From assembly GCA_000934455.1 (NCBI GenBank), contig KN888741.1, positions 38,651 through 61,347 on the forward strand: DNA of 22,697 nucleotides, written 5' to 3'. The DNA is from Apostichopus parvimensis (lineage: Eukaryota; Echinodermata; Holothuroidea; Aspidochirotida; Stichopodidae). Below, one piece after another: positions 11,501 to 20,500 of the stretch (position 1 is its first letter; each line of letters begins with the position of its first letter). A model generated the notes under the pieces. That model saw only the letters and a list, made by a program, of their open reading frames with translations. It ran no database searches and had not been told where the DNA came from. The position numbers and the translations under genes were made by a program.

Positions 11501-14500
11501 TGGAAGTAAAGTAAGATTAAATGAGCAAATTTGCCCTAATTCACTCCAATTCAATAAGAATAAAAATAAAATAAAACTCTTAGCAAACTGCTTATCCACT
11601 AGAGAGTGTAGGAGAATGTGTAAAAGTAAGTTGGCCTGATGTTTGACGTTTGGCCTGAAGAGGAGAGGTAAGAGATAAACAGTGGAGGGACAAAGAGAGG
11701 ATTAAGGGAAGGGGGTAGGGAAGCTGTTGGTTTCTTTCTTTCTTCTCTCCATCCCTTGTCTACTAATCCCCTTACATCTATCTCTTTGTGTTCACCATGC
11801 TCATTAACCTGTCTGTATTCTGTGCGTGTTTTTGTCCCTTCTGTTACTGTTACTTGTCATTTAGCCTTTGAAGAAGATCCTGCTAGGATTGAAACGTCAG
11901 GCCAACTTACTTTTACCAATTCAATAAGGGTAAAACATTTTTTTTTGGTCTCATAACATAGCGATGGAGAGAAAAATTCCCTAAAGTAAAAGTGTCTGTA
12001 AGTTACAGTACATTTCAAATTGTGTTTAACAATTTTACCATATGGCCTGTAAACCGAATTCGATCTCACTCATAATAATGTTTTGTAATAATTTGACTCC
12101 ATGATATACCTAACTTTGTGACAGTAGACATGTGTATTGCAAGTTTCCATGGAGAAATGATATCAACAAGGGCAATCTTTACTGAATTTTGGTGCCAGTT
12201 TATATCAAAATATTTCTTTTTCTTTCAAGTACAAGAATTCTAATTATTTTATCCTCCTAGTGACCCCCATATTAATCCCTCTGTGGTTTATTACCTCTTG
12301 CGTATTGATTCTGTTACCGAACCGTGCATTCACTGTGAACAATAACCTCCCACACCCCCCAACTTTAATTAAATTCTCTTCAAAGTATCTGTCGATTTAA
12401 TCAGCCTTTAATCAGCCATTGTTAACTTCACACTATGTAATTCTCTATACACTCAATACTATTGTACTGAATTCTAGAACTTTGAAACTTCTCACCTTGG
12501 AAGTCTCATTTTATATTGTCTCTCTACAAAGTTCACCTAAATCTGTTTTAAGTTCTCTTTAACTGTTTTGCTCTTTCCAATACAAGAACACTCATTTATC
12601 TTTTTACCCTTTGGGTGACCCTTGGTTATCCCTATCTGTGATGGTCACTCAGGCATTGACCCTTTTATTGTGGCCTCTGCACACCCTCCAAATTTTTCCC
12701 TTTCAGTTTTGAAAAGAAGATCTGCAAACCCTACCATAGCAGTGGTACATAGGACAATTCACAGATTTTCAAAATGAGAGCTCCATGACACAACTTCTAT
12801 TTAACAAGGATATACCTCCCAAACAAAAAATAAAATAATAAAGGTTTATTAATGAAAATGGCCAAAACCAAGTTTTAGATTTCTTGACCTTTGACCCCTG
12901 ACCAATGTTGTCAGTATTTCAAGATAAGGTTGTATAGTAGGATAAAACGTTTGTGGAAAAATGACTAGTTCTTTTATTTAAAGACATAAATCCTTTTTAA
13001 ATTAAGAAAAATAATTTTTTGTTGGAAACTGGATTGTAAGTTAAATATTCCAGTTAGAACTGAATGCATGCTACCATTTGCCAATAGTTGAGGGATTACA
13101 TCGAGGGGTTAGGTTAAGAGGTTAGGTTGAGGAAAGGTGATGGAATGTGGGATTGAGTGGTAGGTTAGGGACAAGGAAGTATGTTGAAGGCCTTTGGAAA
13201 CTTAATACCTACTGAATATGACATTTATGGGAGAGTACAGTAAGTACTATGCTGCCCTCAATCCTTCCCCTTGCTCCTCATGCTCTGTGACTCGACCCAA
13301 AGACTTCCAGAAAGACAAGTCCCATTACATGCGACTATAACAATACCAGAATATATTAAGTCTTCAGTATGTGCGTTTGGTTGTCCATTGCCTGGTACCT
13401 ATGGATACATAGCAATCCTACATTGGCAAGCTATTTTTAGGCATCATTGCAGGAAGCTGTACTACCGCTTTAGAAGAAGTAATACAAGTCTCACTTATGC
13501 TTAGATTATTGCTTTTCATGATGTAAAACCCAATTTCACATGCCTTGGTTATGGACTGACCAGCTGAAGCTATATCTAGATATATACATATTTATATATA
13601 TTTCAAGTTGGTTAGCATCCTGTTTGATCTCTAGAGTAAGGCAAATATGTCACCAAAGCAGAACTAGAATTGTTCGATACAGGTGACAAACGCCTACAGT
13701 GGAATTATGACCTTCCTTACCGGTTTCGAACCTCTGGACATACAATCAGCGTCCATAGCCTAGTGGTTAGGGTGTCCGCATGTAAAGCGAGAGGCCCGAG
13801 TTCGAAACCAGGTGGAGGATGGAAGTTTTTTCACTGTTCACTGTTCGGGATTTTACAACTGGATTAAATTGCTTTGAATGTTCTCGTTCGGTACAAATTG
13901 TTTACAGCTGTCCATTGTTGCATTCCTGAGTGATAAATCTCCAGTCTTGTTTGCATATCCTATGTAATGGAAAACACATGTATGCACACAGGAAATTGTT
14001 CATCACCTGTAACTGTTTTGTAATGTATCTGTACAGTTATGCCCTCCCCCTCAACAAGAAATTAAAAATAGTAATAGTATCCCATTGTTTTGTCGCTGGT
14101 TACCTTAATTGCTATTATTTCCCTGTGGAGTATAATCCACAAAATATGCTTTTCACTGGTTTTTAATTTTTGGCGGAATTCACAGTAAATTCTGCACAAG
14201 ATAAAAAACTGACTTTTCCACTCATTTTGCCTGTCATGTGACGTGAGCTCTGAGGTAGCTAACTATGCATTAATCAACTATTAATTAATCAACTATTAAT
14301 TAATTGAATTAAAAGTTAACACACAAGTCACTTCATTATTCATCTATTACATATATGCAATATATTGCTAAACTGATATCCAACTTTATTTCATTGCAGA
14401 GTCCCCAAGGTAGTTGCGACTTGAATTCTGGCGACGACAACCCCATGCCCGAGTTGCACCCCAACGGGAAGAACGAGAACCGTCACGGCACTAGATGTGC

Positions 14501-17500
14501 CGGGGAAATAGCGGCAGTCGCGAATAAAAAATGCGGGGTGGGAGTGGCCTTCGGTGCTAAAGTAGCTGGGATTCGTCTCCTGGATGGACCAATGACGGAC
14601 AGCCTAGAAGCCACTGCGTTCAACAAGCACATGCAAGTGAACGATATATACAGTTGCAGGTAATTATAAAGTGTTATATGTTATCATAGAGGGCAGTTTA
14701 ATTATGTAGTGTAATACATAGTCATCAAGGGTAGTTTAATGATAACGTACCGCCGCACTTAGATGAGTATTTTGATGCATTTGTGAGGTCATCATGAAGT
14801 TTGAAAGAAAATTGCAACATGTGGTAGTGTTTTGTCATATGAGACTCTGGGTTGGGAAAGTGGTTGATGGAGGAGGGAGCGTGATGGTGGGGAGCGTGAT
14901 GGTGGGGAGGGGGGAGAGTGATGGTGGGGATGGGGGGTTGTTTCCTTGGCATGTACAAATACAGCAGTTGCAGAACTCTCATAACTTCTTCTTGAACTTT
15001 GACCTAACCCTGTGTTGACCTTTTTTGTTCACAGTTGGGGTCCGGATGATGACGGGAAGACAGTCGACGGTCCCCATCCTCTTGCCCTGGTGAGCAAAAG
15101 ATTTGAGAGATTAATTTCTTTTTACAGATTGGAAAGTAATGGCTCTAAACCGTTTTACAGTGATCTTTAATTTTGATCTCATAGTCTCAGAGTTTCTTTG
15201 ATGTGAAATAGAACACTTTGAAAGAAATGTTGTGCAATAAAGCCAGTCATCACCACTCTTTGAATATTAATATATGTTCACATTACCTGGTAACGATGCT
15301 AATTTATAACGAGCTTGTTCTCTTCCCTTACAGGCTGCTCTACAACACGGTGTCAACTCAGGTAGAAGGGGAAGAGGCAGCGTCTTTGTGGTCGCCAGTG
15401 GCAACGGTGGCCGTAACCAAGACAACTGTAATTATGACGGTTACGCCAACTCGATGTATACAATTACTATTGGTGAGAACCTATTCTATGATAATATGAT
15501 CATTAAAGCTCATCTGCCTTTATAGTACCCTAACACAGGCCTGGCTTCATCCTAACTCTCTAACAGAGGAATTTCTGCAAAGTGGAGACACTCGACCGAA
15601 AACGTTGAAAATTTATCAAGTCTGCATTTTATGTTCATATCAAATTGTCGTAGTACGGCGGTGTGCAGTACCTAGCTTTACATAACTTGTATTTATGATA
15701 TGTGGTTGCACTTATAGACACTGTAAATGCCTTGTTTTGTTACTGGCATTGTAACCCCTTTTTCGAACCCAATTTGCATCCATGCCGCCAGCCTCAATGG
15801 ATAAAGGGTAACATCTTATACGGTGAAAGGAGGAATAATTACATAGGACACTTTCAAATTTATTCGTTCAGCGAGTTGCAGGAATTTAATCAAATTTGAC
15901 ATGTAATAAGCCAAAGTTCTGATCTCATATTTACGAGAGGAATCTGATCAAAGCATCGTAGAAAACCGCAGAAAGACAAATCTAATAAACCACAGAGCAA
16001 AATTGAAAAGTTGATAATTATCTGTGACCTTTAAAACAACATTTGTTCTCTTAGCATTGCTTACTGTTAACCATCCTACTACACACATAACTCGGTTCAA
16101 AAATAAATTCTTAACTTATATATGATCATACTTGAAACCAAAAAAAAGTGTGTGTATAACATTTCTGTCCTTTTTTTATTTGCACAAACTCTATTGCTGA
16201 GTGCATGTATATACATATATATCACCTTACATACAACTTGACTCCTTTTAGCTGACGTCATTTAACCTCTGAAGAAGATCCTGCTAGGATCGAAACGTCA
16301 GGCCAACGTTGACTTTTACACACCCTTTTAGCTGCATACAAATATTTTCGGTCATTCTTCATTGTAGTAGATTGTGTCATGCAACCTTTGTCATTTCTTT
16401 GGAATTTCTGTTGATAAGTTGTTGGGGGAAAGCACCAAGAAAACCCCACAAAAGAAAAGGGCATCTTAGAACTGAAAGACTTGGTTTTTATTACAAAAGG
16501 ATGTGTGGTTCTGTATATAAAAAAAGACAAGAAACAGGAAGTTGTTCTTGGGCATTTATTGGAGTCAATCAGGGTGACCGGGTCACAGATTGCTGACTTC
16601 ATCAACAAGTCAGAAATCTTTAGGGTTAAGGCTGACCTACTGGTGAACTTCAAGAAGTTATCAAGGGTTCACTTAGCCAAGGACAAAGCTCACTTGAGCT
16701 GTGCATGTTGGCTTATTCAGGCTTATCCATAAAGGAGTATTTTTTGTCAGATCTGTAGTTTGAAAGATATCTGGTCATCAAGTTTTGTTTGAATTTAGTA
16801 GTCAATGTATGAAGTACTAAAGATGAGAAAAAGGAAAGTTTGTTGGTTTTGTTTGTAATGAAATGCTGGGTTAGAAATGAGCAGTCCCTCTTAAACACTA
16901 CTGTAAGAAATTAAGTAGATGCAGCTCTGTGAAACAGCAGAGTATAACATGATAGCTAGGAACAGCCCTTTGAAACAATGAAGTAATAGATTAGTTTAGG
17001 TGGTAGGAACTTTGAAGCAACTTAGCCTGTAAAAGGTGGAGCAGCTCTTTGAAACAGCAAAGTGGCTGGTTAGACAAGATCAGCAACAGTTTGAAACAGC
17101 AGATGACTGGCTAGGTAGGAGCAGCTCTTTGATACAGCAAAGTGGCTGGTTAGACAAGATCAGCAACAGTTTGTAACAGCAGCTGACTGGCTAGGTAGGA
17201 GCAGCTCTTTGAAACAGCAATGTGGCTGGTTAGACAAGATCAGCAACAGTTTGAAACAGCAGATGACTGGCTAGGTAGGAGCAGCTCTTTGAAACACTGA
17301 ACCATTGGTGGGTAGGAGAAATACCTATTAAACACCAGAGTGACTAGTTAGGTAAGAACAGCTCTATGGAACAGTGAGGTAAACATCTAGGGAGGAGCAT
17401 TGTTACTATAAACTGGAAAAGTGACTGATAAGGTACGAGCAAAAAAAAACAGAACACAACAGAAAAGTAATTTGGTTAGGTGAGAAGTTGGTACAAACAA

Positions 17501-20500
17501 AGTTTTAAGGACATGTTAAGGTAGCCTAACATTCAGAAGTAATGTAGATCATGTAGCCTAGCCAGTGGTTTGATCTATTGATGAAAATCATACATAAAAA
17601 CTGTAACACGTACATCTGATACATTTTCCTTCTACCTTCCAATTGTGTTTATTTAACTTTCAGTCTCTTTTTACTAATTTACACCACCCAACCAGAAATT
17701 TCTGTTAGAAAAATCTCTCTGTTTATCTGTGCATCTAGACAATTTTTTGCATCTGGCTTATAATCTCCTTCAGATGGGTTTCTGGCACTCTGCCATATAC
17801 CTAACTACCGGAGATAAATAAGTTATTTTTAGATCAGCTAGTTGTTTGAAACTTGCAGACACTCCGAAGGAAGTTTATAGTAAATGCAGCTGAGGTTGAA
17901 ATCAGCGAGTTTCACCCTTGACAGTAAAATTAACAATAGGCTGGTACTTACTATTAACCTGTTTTTTATGGGCCAATCGCTTTACCAAAAGTAGAAAATA
18001 GGAATTTGGAGAGCGTTGTGATTGAGTTGACAGTTGTTAGAGCACAGTCCCTTATTTAAATTCATCGATTAAAATTCAGAGATATTTTTGTATTTGATCA
18101 ACTTTTTCCTTGGGTGACACAATTGTTGTCATATCTATACACTAGCTACGAACCAATAAACTCCTAAATCAACCAAGACCCTGATAGTCAAACATTATTG
18201 CTTGGGTAGCCCCCCCCTTCCTCCCCTCCTTCCCACCTCCCCCTTCCAGGTTTTCATCTTCACCATCTTCCAGCGGTGGATATTGGGGCCTGGGGAAGAA
18301 GAGTTTTATCATTAATGGTGTTCAGTTGCAAATTGGGGTTATGTTTTGTAACGTCCGATATGGTCTTGTTGAAATCTGACAATATTTGCCAGCAAACCCT
18401 CAACTTCCAGTTGGATTTTCAGCCACTACACCCCCACCCCCCCCCCCCCCCCCCCCCCGGTACCACACTCACCATGATCACAGGTGAAGTACCCCACAAA
18501 TGATGATACTGATACAGCTCTATGCATCCAGGTTTTTTTTTGTTTTGTTCTGAGAACAAGATTTCTTTAAACAAGATTTAACGGACAAGTCATGCTTTGG
18601 TTATTAAGGAAGACGAAAATTCAAAGAATTCAAAAATCCTTCAGGCGTTTTTTTAGGTGGAATTTGCCCAAAAAATTCCCGTAATTTATACAGCGATTGA
18701 AACAGCGCTATGGCCTGTGGGTTTGTTATTGAGACCTTTGGTAGCCTCTTTCAATGAATTACGACAGAGTTACGTGTTTGCTAATAACAGCTTCTGTCTT
18801 TCTTACGTTCAGTCATCCCACAATTCGCTCAAAACAAACCGTTTTTGACCCAATTCCAATGATTAATCCTATTTACTCTACCGACGTTCCTTTCTTCCAC
18901 GTAGGTCGCCCCCGTTTTGTCTTCCAGTTTTGCTTTCATTGTCCACGGATGTAATGTGGTCAATAGGTGTTATGATTAAGTCTGAAAAATTACGTCGGAA
19001 AAAAAGGGACTAACTTTGATTTTTCCCCTTAAAAAAGTTGATTAATACCAAACAATTAATGCCAAGTTTACAGCATGTGCAATGATCGGTAGGCGGGTGC
19101 AAAGTTTTGGCGTGGCGATGGTGTGGGGTGTGGATGGAGATGGGACGTGGGTGGGAAAGCAAAGACCATTCATTCTGGAACACTCATTGACGTCGTCAAA
19201 GAAGGATATTGGTACTGACTGTCGTGTAGCCAGGGTGTAGAGGAGGGGGGAGGGAGGTGGGAAGGTGGGGAGGAACAAATTGCCTTAACTGTTATATCCT
19301 GTCACATCTCAAATGAGACAAGTTTTGCTGTAAGATTCTTCAAGGTATCTTGTATTACCTATCTCCGCCAAATAAACCTAATTTCACACTACCGAAACAT
19401 AAATATCTGATCACGCCGATATAAATTACAGAATTATCTTTATCGCTGACATATCGTCAGGTACCTAAGTCTTGGAGTGTCCACCCCTCTCGTTTTTTCT
19501 TCTGTTATGACTTACCAGTGGATTTGGTAGGTGAAAACTACCTGGTAATCCACAGCCTTTTTAATAGAAAGGTGGATGGGATGCAAACATGTCACAGGAA
19601 GAATTTATGTGACTGAAAAATAGTAATTTTTCAAATGAAAAGTGAAGGACCAGTATCAGTCTTCAAGTGGACTGAATTTGAATTATGGAGCTTGAGTCTG
19701 TTACACAGCAAGGCTACAGCTTGTACAGAGAAAAGGCATAAGTAAATATTACACAAGCAATATTGAAATTGTAATTATTATGATTATTATTATTATTATT
19801 TTTTTTGGGTGGCCTGTCAGATGTGGTTGATATGTATAGAAATCAGTGGGAAGGTGTCATTCCAAGAAATCAACTGACACTGCTATTTACAAACAAATAC
19901 TTACGCCGGTAAAGAACAAAACGTCAAAGAGGGTTTGGTATTACAATAGTTCTAAGCTATAGAAGAGGTTATAGATAAAGGTCGTGTAGTCGATTTGAAC
20001 TCAAATTATGCCATTGAAAAAGAAATATGGGTGTAATTGAGGCAACTGTGCAATCATGCATCATTTCCTTATGATGGAATTTAAAAACAAACCGACGAAG
20101 AAATAACAATGGCCGCAAAAATCTGTGGCAACAAACAGTGGTTAGGGAAACTATTGTTCTGCTATATGTTTTTAGATATATATGTGTGTATGTATGTTTG
20201 TATGTATTTTAGATACTCCTGCAAGTGATAGATTGTCTAGAATATAGAAAAGTAATCTGGTGAGCAGAATATTCCTGTTTTGTCAGCAGAGAAATTTCAC
20301 ATTGTTTGAAACAAAGAGTATAAGTAAAAAAAAGAAGAAAACAAGAAAGGATAACTGAAATGGGTGGAAATTATAAATGTTTTCGGTGAAGCATTCTGTT
20401 CCAGATATGGCTCATAGGTCATCTGAGTAGTTTGTAACCTTTACCTCTTTTGAAAAATAATAAGCTCAAAAAAGACCAAAATGTGTAGATCGTTTGCTAC

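Larger units (their letters stand above)
8188..14399 (+). other. pcsk7 intron b-c (6,212 nt)
   Basis: Begins gtgagt, ends attgcag. Contains two short-period arrays, G-rich tracts (8876-8935, 11371-11430), a perfect 20-bp palindrome, a 357-bp retroposon insertion, a GGTTAG-rich stretch (13105-13170), a tRNA-derived SINE and a 15-bp tandem duplication just before the acceptor. No coding exon was recognised within. Confidence 0.85.

Noticed and set aside
11857-12069. Minus-strand open frame ending [15 protein letters not shown]
   Set aside because: Its conserved end is the reverse reading of the retroposon hairpin module, not a gene.
13751-13822. A genuine tRNA gene
   Set aside because: A and B boxes are present, but T stem and acceptor stem do not pair; a SINE head explains it.
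15540-15620. Third, diverged copy of the GAAACGT hairpin (cgaccgaaaacgttg)
   Set aside because: No matching stem and no shared flanking sequence; resemblance is limited to a few bases.
16258-16653. 131-codon minus-strand open frame
   Set aside because: It runs through the retroposon hairpin (reading [12 protein letters not shown], also seen at 11857-12069 because of the shared repeat) and has no recognisable domain.
19187-19199. TTGACGTCGTCAA near-palindrome as a regulatory site
   Set aside because: Short, isolated, deep in an intron; no supporting context.
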